A stretch of DNA of 64,000 bases from Mediterraneibacter faecis JCM 15917 (lineage in GTDB: Bacteria > Bacillota > Clostridia > Lachnospirales > Lachnospiraceae). The stretch spans positions 42,173 through 106,172 of the forward strand of contig BBDW01000008.1 in the NCBI GenBank assembly GCA_001312505.1, in the 5' to 3' direction. The position numbers were made by a program, and so were the translations under genes. This document shows positions 1-10,430 of this stretch, in pieces. Position 1 is the first letter of the stretch; each line of letters begins with the position of its first letter. Under the pieces are notes generated by a model, which ran no database searches, had not been told where the DNA came from, and saw only the letters and a program-made list of their open reading frames with translations.

Positions 1-850
1 TTGCTTCAATTGGAAGTGTAATCTGTGAAAGAAGTGGTATCATTAACCTCGGAATTGAAGGTATGATGCTGATGGGTGCAATTGGAGCCGTTATGGGGGG
101 GACTGCTTTTACATCAGTTCCTTGGCTTGGAGTTGCACTTGCGATTATTATGGGTGGATTATTCGGACTTTTACATGCGGTTTTATGTATCAAATATCAT
201 ACAAACCAGGCGGTCAGCGGAGTTGGAATTAACATTTTTGCTTCTGGATTGACATTGGTATTATGTAAAGTGATTTGGAATAAAGAAGGTCTGAGTGAAG
301 AAGTTGCTCAGATTCCGACGATTACAATCCCTGGATTGAGTAAGATCCCTGTTCTGGGTGCATTGTTCACTAATCAGTCGCCGTATTTGTATATTACACT
401 TTTTATAGTTTTTATCTCATGGTATATCATGTTTAAAACAAAAGCAGGCTTGAGACTTCGTACGATAGGAGATCATCCGAAGGCGGCTGCAACAGCCGGA
501 GTAAATGTTAAAAAATACAGATATGTTTCTGTTATTTTGTGTGGAATGTTGTGCGGTTTAGCCGGTTCTTATCTTTCAATTGTTCAGAGTAATCTGTTTG
601 TAAAAGAAATGGTTGCAGGTAGGGGGGATATATTGCGCTGGCAGCAACGATCTTCGGAGGATGGAATCCTTTGGGATCATTCTTTGCAAGTCTTCTGTTT
701 GCATTTTCACAGGCAATTAGAATTATAATGGAATTTGATATTCCGGAGCAATTCTTGCAGATGCTTCCATATGTATTAACAATGATTGTTTTAGTTCTTG
801 CAGGTGGAAAATCAAAAGGACCGCAGGCATCCGGAGATATAAAAGATTGA
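1..850 (+). CDS. Nucleoside/simple-sugar ABC transporter permease (BMP-type), 5'-partial, apparent frameshift
   Basis: Integral membrane permease of a branched-chain/ribose-type ABC importer, NupQ/YufQ-like, probably taking up nucleosides. The open frame is already running at base 3, so the N-terminus lies outside the window. Several hydrophobic segments are visible, and the conserved loop near the end reads VAGRG. A run of six G at about 623-628 shifts the frame; with four G the sequence continues as GYIALAATIFG, typical of the family, to a stop at 848-850. The neighbours, ribokinase and uridine phosphorylase, fit nucleoside import and breakdown. I read this as one gene with an apparent indel, not a pseudogene. 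The substrate is inferred from context. Confidence 0.85.
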
Positions 851-882
851 TGGAACGTTGAATGTACAGGAGGCACATAGTT

Positions 883-1772
883 ATGAAAATTGCAGTTGTT
901 GGAAGTATTAATATTGACCAGTCAGTTGAGACAGATAGAATTCCGCGAAAAGGTGAAACAATAGCAGGACAATCATTGCAATACACTCCGGGAGGAAAAG
1001 GCGCTAATCAGGCTGTTGCGATGGGAAGGTTAGGAGCAGAAGTAGTATTTTTTGGCTGTGTCGGAGATGATGCGAATGGAAAAGCAATGCTTGAAAATTT
1101 GGAATCACAAGGAGTATCTACAACACATATCCAAACGATAGAAAATGTTCCTACAGGAATTGCTTTGATCACAGTTGGGGGGGATGATGATAATACAATT
1201 ATTATTGTCAGTGGTGCAAATCATTATGTGGATAAGCCGTATATTGATAAAATCAAACATTACCTGACAGAGTTTGACCTGGTTGTCTTACAAAATGAGA
1301 TTCCGAAAGAAACGAATCTGTATGTGATAGATTTTTGTAACCAGAATCATATTCCTGTACTTTTTAACCCGGCACCAATCGAAGGGGGGGTGGATATGGA
1401 TATTATTGAAAAGGTTACTTATTTTACACCAAATGAGCATGAAGCAGAATTACTTTTTCAGACAAATGATTATGAGGAATTAGTAAAAAAATATCCGGAG
1501 AAACTTCTGATTACAATGGGTGAAAAGGGTGTACTTGTGCAGTTGAATGACGGAGAGACATTGACTGTTCCGGCAAGAAAGACAAAGGTTGTCGATACAA
1601 CAGGAGCAGGAGATACATTAAACGGAGCATTTGCAATGCAGATCGCAGGCGGAGCATCCGTTAAGGATGCATTACAATTTGCAAATGTTGCCGCAAGTCT
1701 GTCTATTGAAAAGTTCGGAGCACAGGCGGAATGCCTACTTATGAAGAAGTTGTTAATGTATTGATGAAATAA
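883..1772 (+). CDS. rbsK: Ribokinase, C-terminal apparent frameshift
   Basis: PfkB-family sugar kinase that phosphorylates ribose at O5 using ATP. The N-terminal GSINID, the PGGKGANQAVA substrate motif and the C-terminal DTTGAGDT anion-hole and catalytic-base motif are present. The start at 883 is chosen for its AGGAGG site. The literal frame stops at 1764, but restoring one base near 1728 (GCGG for GCGGG, or an equivalent A) gives the usual ribokinase ending MPTYEEV and a stop at 1770-1772, about 296 residues. Two in-frame G7 runs (near 1177 and 1383) add an extra Gly each against the family consensus. It lies 32 bp after the permease, probably in one operon. Confidence 0.9.
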
Positions 1773-1829
1773 GATCCTGAAGCAACCTGAGTTAAGAAAA
1801 TAGAAAAATGATTGTAGGAGAATTTTGTT

Positions 1830-2612
1830 ATGGCATTAGATAAAGAATTAAAGACATTAGGAAAGAAGCAGTACCATATACATTTAAAACCCGGAGATAT
1901 CGGAAAATATGTTTTATTACCGGGAGATCCGGCACGTTCAGACCGTGTTGCAAAATATCTGGATAATGCTGAATTTGTTGCTGAAAACAGAGAACATCGT
2001 ACATTTACAGGATATTATAAAGGGGTAAAAATTTCTGTAACTTCCACTGGTATGGGATGTCCTTCTGCTACAATCGCAGCAGAAGAACTGATGAATATTG
2101 GTGCAGAATGTTTGATCCGAATCGGAAGCAGTGCAGCGTTACAGGATGACATTAAAATCGGAGATTTGATGATTTCTACAGGTTCTATGAAAAATGAAGG
2201 GACAAGCCGCTTTTATGTACCGGATTGTTTCCCATCTGTACCGGATTTTGATTTAACTCGTGAGATTATTGATACTGCAAGAGAGATGCAGCCGCAGCTA
2301 TCCGGAAAAGTGCATTACGGAATCAATGCTTCTGATGATGCTTTTTATGGTGAGACAGAGGAGTGGATTCAGAAATTATCCGGCTTAGGTTGCTTAAATG
2401 TAGAAATGGAAAGTTCTGCTCTTTATACAGTTTGTCACCGTAGAAAGAAACGTGCTGCTATGATCAGTGCAGTTTCTGGAAATCTGGTCACAGGTGATGT
2501 AATTTATGAAAATGTAAATGAGGGACTTGTAAAAGGTTGGGACGAAGAAATTAAGATTGTGTTAGAAGCAATTTATCGTTTCGAGCAAAAACTGCAGGCA
2601 GAAACTATTTAA
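1830..2612 (+). CDS. udp: Uridine phosphorylase (nucleoside phosphorylase family)
   Basis: Cleaves uridine, or a related nucleoside, with phosphate to give base and ribose-1-phosphate. The phosphate-binding LLPGDPARSDRV near residues 28-40, TSTGMGCPSA near 72, RIGSSAAL near 97 and the substrate-binding VEMESSAL near 192 are all present. The length of 260 residues is normal for the hexameric PNP/UDP family. It closes the transporter-ribokinase-phosphorylase cluster and is followed by a strong terminator. Uridine is favoured over purines by overall resemblance, but specificity is not proven by sequence. Confidence 0.85.
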   Translation: MALDKELKTLGKKQYHIHLKPGDIGKYVLLPGDPARSDRVAKYLDNAEFVAENREHRTFTGYYKGVKISVTSTGMGCPSATIAAEELMNIGAECLIRIGSSAALQDDIKIGDLMISTGSMKNEGTSRFYVPDCFPSVPDFDLTREIIDTAREMQPQLSGKVHYGINASDDAFYGETEEWIQKLSGLGCLNVEMESSALYTVCHRRKKRAAMISAVSGNLVTGDVIYENVNEGLVKGWDEEIKIVLEAIYRFEQKLQAETI

Positions 2613-2646
2613 AAGCCAATTCACTTTTAACAGTTTTTAGCCCTTC

Positions 2647-2687
2647 AAATAGCTGCATTCTTTCGGGAATGCGGCTATTTGTTTTTT
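2647..2687 (+). terminator. Rho-independent terminator after udp
   Basis: A 14-bp stem with one mismatch (2647-2660 against 2667-2680) and a 6-base loop is followed by a T-rich tract. It ends the nucleoside salvage operon. Confidence 0.9.
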
Positions 2688-3023
2688 CGCTACTGGCAAT
2701 CATTTGCAGATAGTAGCATTATTGTTAGATGTAGAGAAATTCGAAGATTGGAATGTTTGTGATGTTATGTCTTAACGACAATTGATCTGTTTGTATTAAG
2801 CTTTATGTGTATCCTCACAGGGCTTTTGAACCAGAACAGCTATTTGAACCGGACAGTAGAAGAACCACGCAATGGTCAGTGCTCATTGTACTTTGCAACC
2901 GACAGATGTAAAATCTATTTGTCCTCACTTTCGAGGACAGACGGATTTTTTCTTTTTTGTTATAATAAAATAAAAGAAAAGAACACATCGGATATGTCGC
3001 AAAAGGAAAGGGGGGATGGTTTG
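2688..3023. other. Intergenic stretch with one hairpin, no gene recognised
   Basis: I see no convincing coding sequence here. A long imperfect hairpin (2911-2926 against 2935-2950) followed by a T tract to 2958 looks like a second intrinsic terminator, yet no gene lies between it and the udp terminator. A short untranslated transcript is possible. A TATAAT at 2961-2966 could serve the next gene, but I see no good -35 element. Confidence 0.5.
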
Positions 3024-3410
3024 ATGCGGAAAATTGTGGTCGATATGCAGAATTTTCTGTTTGCTGATTCCATAGCGACCGCATTCAGAAATTCAGATTA
3101 TGAGATCGATGTGATTCGTACGGAGTCTCCGAAGGATACGGTTGAATTGTGTCAGGTGTACAAACCATTTGTTCTTATAATGGAAGTGACAGGTTATATC
3201 CCGTGGAACCTCTGTGAGAGATTGAAGCTTCGTGATGAAGTAAAGAAAATGTGTCCCCCCCACTGTAAAATTGCTCTCATTGTAGATTCCAATACGGAAC
3301 GACAGGCAGCGATAGAGATTCGGGATGCAAAGAAGAATGGTTTTATTGATCAGTTTTTCTATGGATCTATGACAGCTGAATATCTGATGGATCAGATTTA
3401 TGCGATGTAA
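3024..3410 (+). CDS. Receiver-domain-like orphan protein
   Basis: About 128 residues beginning RKIVVDMQNF, with the alternating hydrophobic strand and amphipathic helix pattern of a CheY-like receiver fold and no output domain. An acidic residue, Asp7 in VVD, could belong to the acidic pocket, but a clear phospho-acceptor Asp at the end of strand 3 is not obvious (the segment reads LIMEVTG). The ATG at 3024 follows a purine-rich G run that serves as ribosome binding site. A C7 run near 3256 gives MCPPHC where CPHC is likely original. The next gene starts 83 bp on. Function is unknown and the family assignment is tentative. Confidence 0.55.
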   Translation: MRKIVVDMQNFLFADSIATAFRNSDYEIDVIRTESPKDTVELCQVYKPFVLIMEVTGYIPWNLCERLKLRDEVKKMCPPHCKIALIVDSNTERQAAIEIRDAKKNGFIDQFFYGSMTAEYLMDQIYAM

Positions 3411-3493
3411 AAAGGCAGCAGGAAACAAACCGTGATTTGTCTGTAGAATTTTAAAATGTAGACAGATCATAAGTTGAAAAAGGAGGAGTCAGT

Positions 3494-4932
3494 ATGGGAC
3501 TTATTAAAGCAGGTATGGGTGCACTTGGTGGAACATTAGCGGATCAATGGAAGGAGTTTTTCTATTGCGAATCTATGCCGAAAGAAGTGCTTGTTACAAA
3601 GGGTCAGAAGAGAACGACAGGTCGTTCTTCTAATACAAAAGGAAATGACAATATCATTTCTAACGGTTCCGGTATTGCCGTGGCTGATGGACAGTGTATG
3701 ATCATTGTAGAACAGGGGGGAAGGTTGTAGAAGTTTGTGCAGAGCCTGGTGAATTTACATATGATACCTCAACAGAACCATCTATTTTTTCGGGCAATCT
3801 CGGTGAGAGCATTAAAGAGACATTTAAAACCGTAGGCAAGCGTTTTACTTATGGTGGAGATACAGGTAAGGATCAGAGAATTTATTACTTTAATACAAAG
3901 GAAATTCTGGAAAACCGTTTCGGTACAGCGAATCCGGTTCCGTTCCGTGTAGTAGACTCCAAGATCGGATTGGATATTGACGTATCAATCCGTTGTTCAG
4001 GTGTATATTCTTATAAGATTGTTGATCCACTGTTGTTCTATTCAAATGTATGTGGAAATGTAGAACAGGAGTATTCCCGTGAAGAACTTGACAGTACTCT
4101 TAAGACAGAATTTATCTCAGCCCTGCAGCCGGCATTTGGTCGTCTGTCAGAGATGGAACTTCGTCCAAACCAGATTGTAACACACAACACAGATCTTGAA
4201 AATGCCATGAACACTGCACTTTCAGAGAAGTGGGGGGGCGCTCTTCGTGGACTGAAGGTTGTCAGTATTGCTCTTGGATCAGTTACTCTTCCGGACGAGG
4301 ATGCAGAACTGATCAAACAGGCACAGCGTACAGCAATTATGCGTGATCCTACAATGGCAGCAGCTACACTTGTCGGTGCTCAGGCAGATGCGATGAAGAC
4401 CGCAGCAGGCAACGAGGCAGGAGCTATGACAGGATTCATGGGCATGGGTATGGCAATGAACGCTGCAGGTGGTGGAATGAATGCACAGAATCTTTTCGCT
4501 ATGGGACAGCAACAGCAGGCTCAGCAGGCAGCACAGCAGCAGGCAGCACAGCAGCAGGCAGCTCCGGCAGCAGGCGGATGGAAATGTGCATGTGGTACTA
4601 CAGTAACAGGTAATTTCTGTCCGAACTGTGGAGCAAAGAAACCGGAACCGAAACCAGAACCGGGCGCATGGAAATGCTCTTGCGGAGCTACGGTGACAGG
4701 CAACTTCTGTCCGGAATGCGGTTCTAAGAGACCGGCAGAGGACGAAGGCTGGACGTGTTCCTGTGGCGCAGTAAACAAAGGCAAATTCTGTACGAACTGT
4801 GGAGCAAAGAAGCCGGCAGGAGCGCCGCTTTACCGTTGTGATAAGTGCGGATGGGAACCGGAAGATCCGAAGAATCCGCCGAGATTCTGTCCGGAGTGTG
4901 GAGATATCTTTGACGAGAACGACAGACAGTAA
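3494..4932 (+). CDS. SPFH-domain protein with C-terminal zinc ribbons (YdjI-like), apparent frameshift
   Basis: Stomatin/prohibitin-type SPFH protein related to B. subtilis YdjI, whose operon with the PspA-like YdjF belongs to the envelope-stress regulon. The N-terminal part covers about residues 1-75 and the SPFH domain follows to about 290. A low-complexity Met/Gly/Gln/Ala linker comes next, then four zinc-ribbon knuckles of CxC/CxxC type (CACG...CPNCG, CSCG...CPECG, CSCG...CTNCG, CDKCG...CPECG). The literal frame stops at 3730 because the run at 3715-3720 has six G; four G give VEQGKVVEVC and one protein of about 478 residues. A strong AAGGAGGAG site precedes 3494. The next two genes are the YdjG and YdjH counterparts. 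Confidence 0.85.
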
Positions 4933-4995
4933 CGGATGAATAGCAGTTAGAAAATAACTGCCGGAAGCACGGCACGGAAGAAAGGAGAATGAGTT

Positions 4996-6093
4996 ATGGC
5001 AGGCTTGCAGGAATATAAATGTCCTTGCTGTGGCGGTGCAATCGCCTTTGACAGTAAGATTCAGAAGATGAAGTGTCCGTACTGTGATACTGAGTTCGAG
5101 ATGGATGCACTCAAAGGTTATGATGCAGAGCTGCAGAATGAACAGACAGATGACATGGAGTGGGATACTTCCGCAGGCAGTGAATGGCAGGAAGGTGAAA
5201 CAGATGGTTTACGCACGTATGTGTGTAAGTCCTGTGGAGGCGAGATTGTCGGAGATGCCAACATGGCAGCAACATCCTGCCCATTCTGTGATAATCCGAT
5301 CGTAATGATGGGACAATTTGCGGGAGCATTAAAACCGGATCTGGTGATCCCGTTCAAATTAGATAAAAAGGCAGCAAAAGAAGGATTGAAGAAGCATCTG
5401 ACCGGAAAACGTCTTCTGCCAAAGATCTTCAAGGATCAGAATCATATTGATGAGATCAAAGGTATTTACGTTCCATTCTGGCTTTTTGATACAAATGTAG
5501 ATGCCGCAGTCCGCTATCGGGCAACAAAGGTACGCATGTGGAGTGACAGTGATTATGATTATACTGAGACAAGTCATTTTATGGTTCACCGGGGGGGTGG
5601 AAGTATTGGTTTTGAAAATGTTCCGGTAGATGGATCCACAAAGATGGCAGATGATCTGATGGAATCTATCGAGCCATTCAATATTTCAGGTGCGGTGGAT
5701 TTCCAGACTGCTTATCTCGCAGGATATCTGGCAGATAAGTATGATGTAACTGCCGAACAAAGTATTGAACGTGCCAATAAACGTGTAAAACATTCTACAG
5801 AGGAAGCTTTTGCTGAGACAGTAAAAGGTTATGCTACAGTAACAACAGACAATAGCAGTGTACAATTTCATGGCGGAAAGGCAAAGTATGCACTGTATCC
5901 GGTATGGCTTCTGAATACGACATGGAACGGAAATAAATACACCTTTGCAATGAATGGACAAACAGGAAAGTTTGTCGGTGATCTGCCGGTAGATAAAGGT
6001 GCAGCAGCACGCTGGACAGTGATGCTGGCAGCTGTATTCTCAGTTGTAACGTATGGTGCTGCATGGTTTTTGCACCTGAGCGGACTGTTTTAG
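4996..6093 (+). CDS. Double zinc-ribbon membrane protein (YdjG-like)
   Basis: 365 residues. Two TFIIB-type zinc ribbons lie at the N-terminus (CPCCGG...CPYCDTEF near residues 9-33 and CKSCGGE...CPFCDNP near 77-101). A large soluble domain follows, with motifs such as PFWLFDTNVDA, and a single hydrophobic segment sits at the C-terminus. This matches YdjG of the Bacillus ydjFGHI cluster. It sits 63 bp after the SPFH gene and 12 bp before the TPM gene, so the three probably form one membrane-associated complex or stress module. The molecular role is not established. A G7 run near 5591 inserts an extra Gly in HRGGGS. Confidence 0.8.
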   Translation: MAGLQEYKCPCCGGAIAFDSKIQKMKCPYCDTEFEMDALKGYDAELQNEQTDDMEWDTSAGSEWQEGETDGLRTYVCKSCGGEIVGDANMAATSCPFCDNPIVMMGQFAGALKPDLVIPFKLDKKAAKEGLKKHLTGKRLLPKIFKDQNHIDEIKGIYVPFWLFDTNVDAAVRYRATKVRMWSDSDYDYTETSHFMVHRGGGSIGFENVPVDGSTKMADDLMESIEPFNISGAVDFQTAYLAGYLADKYDVTAEQSIERANKRVKHSTEEAFAETVKGYATVTTDNSSVQFHGGKAKYALYPVWLLNTTWNGNKYTFAMNGQTGKFVGDLPVDKGAAARWTVMLAAVFSVVTYGAAWFLHLSGLF

Positions 6094-6105
6094 GGAGGTG
6101 GGGAA

Positions 6106-6930
6106 ATGAAGAAAAGAATTTTATCGTTTATGACGATCCTCATCCTCTGTCTAGGTCTTGCAGTTCCGGCTTTTGCGGAGGAAACAGAAGGATTCGCAAA
6201 TGAATATCCTCGTGTCATCGACAATGCGGAGCTTCTGTCTGCAGATGAGAGGGAGCTGTTAACCAGTAAGTTAGATGAGATTAGTACGCGACAGAAGGTA
6301 GATGTGACGGTTGCCACAACCGATACACTGGATGGACTGACGGTATCTGATTATGCGGAACGATTCTACGAGTCTCATAATTATGGTTATGGACCGGACA
6401 AGGATGGAACAATACTTCTGATCAGCATGGAAGATCATGATTGGTATATGGCAACCTACGGATATGCTATTACAGCATTTACGGATGCAGGTATCCAGTA
6501 CATAGGAGAAGAGATGACGGGTGATTTGTCTGATGGTGATTTTGCGGCAGCATTTGATATATTTGCTGACGAGTGTGATGATTTTATTACGCAGGCAAAA
6601 ACCGGAGAACCTTATGATATCGATAATGAACCACAAAAACCAATGTCATGGATCTGGATTCCGATTTCATTAGTAGCTGGTATCGTCCTTTCATTGATTG
6701 TTGTTGGCACTATGAAATCAAAGTTGAAAACAGTACGTTTCCAGGCAGCAGCTAATAATTATGTGAAAGCTGGAAGTATGAATCTTACTGAGAGCAGAGA
6801 CATATTCCTGTATAATACAATGACAAAAACAAAAAAAGAGAAAAATGATTCTTCCAGTGGTGGCGGCGGAAGCAGTACGCATACAACATCTTCCGGAAGC
6901 ACTGCCGGAGGCGGTGGCGGAAAATTCTAG
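6106..6930 (+). CDS. TPM-domain membrane-anchored protein (YdjH-like)
   Basis: 274 residues. A cleavable-looking signal peptide (MKKRILSFMTILILCLGLAV, then PAFAEE) is followed by a TPM domain with YPRVIDNAELL and GYGPDKDGTILL near residues 33-165. One transmembrane helix lies near 182-203, and the C-terminal tail is rich in Ser, Gly and Thr and ends GGGGGKF. TPM proteins act outside the membrane in envelope maintenance or photosystem repair in other groups; here the role is unknown. It is the last gene of the SPFH/zinc-ribbon cassette and is followed by a bidirectional terminator. Confidence 0.8.
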   Translation: MKKRILSFMTILILCLGLAVPAFAEETEGFANEYPRVIDNAELLSADERELLTSKLDEISTRQKVDVTVATTDTLDGLTVSDYAERFYESHNYGYGPDKDGTILLISMEDHDWYMATYGYAITAFTDAGIQYIGEEMTGDLSDGDFAAAFDIFADECDDFITQAKTGEPYDIDNEPQKPMSWIWIPISLVAGIVLSLIVVGTMKSKLKTVRFQAAANNYVKAGSMNLTESRDIFLYNTMTKTKKEKNDSSSGGGGSSTHTTSSGSTAGGGGGKF

Positions 6931-6974
6931 GAGAGATGTTCGGATACAGAATACCGGGGCAATTTAATAGTGAA

Positions 6975-7024
6975 AAAAGAGAAGCTGGTTCCCAAATGCT
7001 TGGGAATTGGCTTCTCTTTTTAAA
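6975..7024. terminator. Bidirectional terminator between convergent genes
   Basis: A long stem (AAAGAGAAGC pairing with GCTTCTCTTT, plus an inner TTCCCAA/TTGGGAA stem) is bounded by A and T tracts. It can end both the YdjI-G-H-like operon and the minus-strand GGDEF/EAL gene. Confidence 0.9.
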
Positions 7025-7032
7025 TAGTGTAA

Positions 7033-10000
7033 TTATCTGTCCACATCCACAAAATATTTCCTGAACTCATCATAAGAACACGGTCGTCCCAAGTAGAATC
7101 CCTGGCAGTAATCCGGTTTCAGAAGTTTCATCTTCTGTAATTCGTCTTCTGTCTCAATACCTTCAATACAAAGTTTCAGACCGAGATTATGAATCATGTT
7201 ACTAAACTGATTTAACAGATAATATTCCTTTTTGTCTGTGATTGCCTTGGAAGTAAAACCACGATCAATCTTAACAATATCAGGGTGAAGTTCACTCAGA
7301 TAATGAAAGTTGGAATAACCGGTTCCAAAGTCATCCAATGCTAACTGCAAGCCAGCCTGTTTTAATTTTTTCAGGAAGTTTTGCGCCTTTTCATTTTTTT
7401 CGAGCAGAATACTTTCTGTCAGTTCAATTACAATTGCAGCAGGTGGAAGACCAGAAGCGTCCATCTCGCTGATAAGGTCTGTAATAATATCTGATTTTGT
7501 GATCTGCACCTGGGATACATTAATATTAACTTTGAAATCAGGAATTTGCATCCGGATTTTCCGGCAGGCGGTTATTGCTTCTCGCATGAACCAGCGTCCG
7601 GTTGGAATAATCAGTCCGCTTGTCTCTAAAAGTGGTATGAACTCAGCAGGTGAGATCGGTCCAAATTTTTTAGAAGCAAAGCGTATCAGCACCTCTGCTC
7701 CGGTCAGTTTATCCTGTCGGATATCCATGACTGGCTGGAAGATTATTGAGAATCCACGGAAACCATGATTTACTGCTGAATGAAGCTCATTTGTGATCTC
7801 ACGGATACGTAAGAAATTCTGGTACTCTTCTTCCTGGAATATATAACAGCAGTTTCTTCCATGCTGCTTAGCCACGGTCAGTGAAAAGTCAGTTCGCTTT
7901 ATAATCTCTTCATAACCGGTCCGTGATAGATCCGGAAGCGGCAGGATACCGGCAGAAATAGTAAATACCGCAGCAAAGTTGTTTTCTTCAATAAACTGAT
8001 TAATATGTTTGCATATGTGGTCATAAAGGTTAGATGCTGTTGTCATATCAGAGGATGTTGTATCTAATATAATAAATTCATCTGATGCTATCTTGTAGAC
8101 CTTTTGGCTATCCGAGATACAGGATAAGATGCAGGACGCTGTTTCTCGAAGAACGTAGTCTCCGTAATCCCATCCATAGTTTTCATTGATCATTTTAAAA
8201 CCGTCAATTCCGACATGAATCAAGAAGCCTTTATTAAGTGTAGAAACCGAATCTTTGAAATATTTTTCCAAAGAAGTCTCTCCGAGAAGTCCGGTAATAT
8301 TATCAGCTTTCTGCCGGTTACCAATTTCATTGATACATCCGATCAGGTAGATCGGCTCTTGCTGATCGCCACGTATGATATAGCCACGGCAGTTGATCCA
8401 GACTGGTTCCCTGTTAAGATCCAGCCAGCGGTAATCCATATTGTGTGTGTTCCGGTCTGTGTTGAGCAGATTATCTAGTTCAGCTTTCAGAAGCGGATAA
8501 TCTTTTTTGTATACGAATTCTTTAAGTTCTTTTGTCATATTATGGAATTCATTTCCAGGCAGACAAAAACGATTCAGAGCTTGTGGAGCAATATAGAAAA
8601 AGTCGGTTCTGAAATCCAGCATATACAGGAAACCATCTGTGCTTGGGCTGAGCAGATCGATGATATTACATAATTCTTTAAGCGAAAAATCCTGATAATT
8701 TTTTGTGTGGCTGAAGATTTCTTTCTGCTGCTTTTCCTCGGCAGATGTTCCTGTATTAATAAGCGTGTTGCTAGTCAGAAGTTCTGAATTGCCTGCATAT
8801 GCAAGTTTCCGTTTTCGTTTTATGCGGTACAGCATGAGATCACTTCGTTTTGCAAGGTCTTTAAAAGTGCTGTCCATTTCCGGAAGAAAACAGGCATATC
8901 CGGAGGAAATACTTAATGGATAGTTAAAGGTATGCTCTGTTGATTCTAAAGTTTGATTTAATTGAGCAATTTTGTCTTCAATATTATTTTCCTTATTCTT
9001 ATTGTAGAAATATGCAAATTCATCTCCACCAATGCGGAAAAGATTTTCTTTATCAGGAAAGAATTGTTTAATGCACTGAGAACATAACTGCAGAGCTTCA
9101 TCGCCTTTCTCATGTCCAAACCGGTCATTAATTATTTTCAGATTATCCAGGTCAAAAAGAATAAGACCGGTAGTATGAAGTTTGTCTTTCTGCACGTTAA
9201 GACGATTCACTTTCTTTTCATAGGCATTTCGATTCATGGTATCTGTAAGCAGATCCGTGTCCGCAAGTTTCTGTAGGTAAACCAGCTTTTGTTTCTGGAG
9301 ATAGTGATCATAAAAACGTGATACCTGGATCCAGACCAGCAAAAGGATGAATAGCATCGTTCCCAATGGAAGGAAGAGGGAGGTTTGTTGAAAATGCCGG
9401 ATATAGTAAGCAACAAGTTCTGCAGCACCCAATGCCATGACCAGATACATTGGATATTTAAAATGTCTGGCAGCTTCATTTTGTAATTTTATAGATTCAT
9501 AACGAATCAATGTTACTGTATAAATTACATTCACCAGCATGATCAGATGAGTTATCGGAAGAATGCGGAAGATATCGATGACGCCTGTACATTGAAGCAA
9601 TACTGCCGCTGCCATATTGCACAGATAGAGAATGGACAGGTGTACAGCTCCTTTACGATATTTGCTTTTACAGATATCATACAGAATAAAGTTAAATGGT
9701 ACTGGAAACAGGAAAAAAGTAAAGTAGTCTATAAAATAAAGTGCTCTTGGATCTGGAATTAAAAACTGCAGAAAACCACATTGCTTTAAAGTCCAAAGTG
9801 TGATCAAAAGAGAAAAAACACCAAGGTTCAGGAAAATCATGTAGGATTCATCTGACGAATATTTATCATTTTTCCTCATTATAGAAAAGCATAAAATCAG
9901 GCAGATGATTCCTAACGATAAGATTTCGCAGCTTAGAACCAATGAACAGAGACTTTTGCTCAGGATCTTCAGGGTACAGTCTCCTTTTGTCCCTCCAAAA

Positions 10001-10418
10001 AGATGGAAAGAATTTCCGTAGTAGTCTGAATATACAGGAATAATCCTGACCTGCAAGTGTTTTCCATCACTGTTTTTTGGAAGATCGACAATATGCCAGC
10101 AAGGGCCGGGAGACTTCATGAATCTTAATGTGTCAGTATCATTTCCAAATTCATAGATTTTCTCTCCATCAAGCAATACCTCAGCCGGGTATGGGTTGTC
10201 TTGAACAAAATGGATTGTTGATTCTGAAAAGAATCCGGAAGAATGACATCTTCAATTCGAATATTATCTTCGAATCGTTCGGTTGTCACAAGCTGGGTTG
10301 TATTGTCAAAAACTAAATATTCACGGGTCGTATTTTGATGAAAAATCCAACCTGAAAAGACAGTGCCAAACAGGATGAACAGGATTAAAGAGATCCATAA
10401 TTTTTTCTTAAATTTCAT
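7033..10418 (-). CDS. Membrane GGDEF/EAL cyclic-di-GMP protein with two GGDEF-like domains, apparent frameshift
   Basis: About 1128 residues once a one-base loss near 10230 is repaired (T4 where T5 gives DSFSESTIHF). It has an N-terminal signal anchor and extracytoplasmic region, then roughly seven membrane helices of 7TMR-DISM type. The first GGDEF domain has an intact RIGGDEF, the second a degenerate KIASDEF with a PAS-like segment before it, and a C-terminal EAL domain covers about the last 240 residues. The EAL residues look complete: E of EVL, NINVS, ELTES, DDFGTGYS, VKIDRGF, IEGIE and QGFYLG. It could therefore both make and degrade c-di-GMP, with the second GGDEF domain regulatory. It lies 12 bp downstream of the MATE gene on the same strand. 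Confidence 0.88.
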
Positions 10419-10430
10419 AACTTTTTCCTT

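Noticed and set aside
2805..3020. N-terminal extension of the receiver-like protein starting at 2805
   Set aside because: The extension crosses the hairpin and T tract at 2911-2958 and lacks a start site; the ATG at 3024 has the ribosome binding site.
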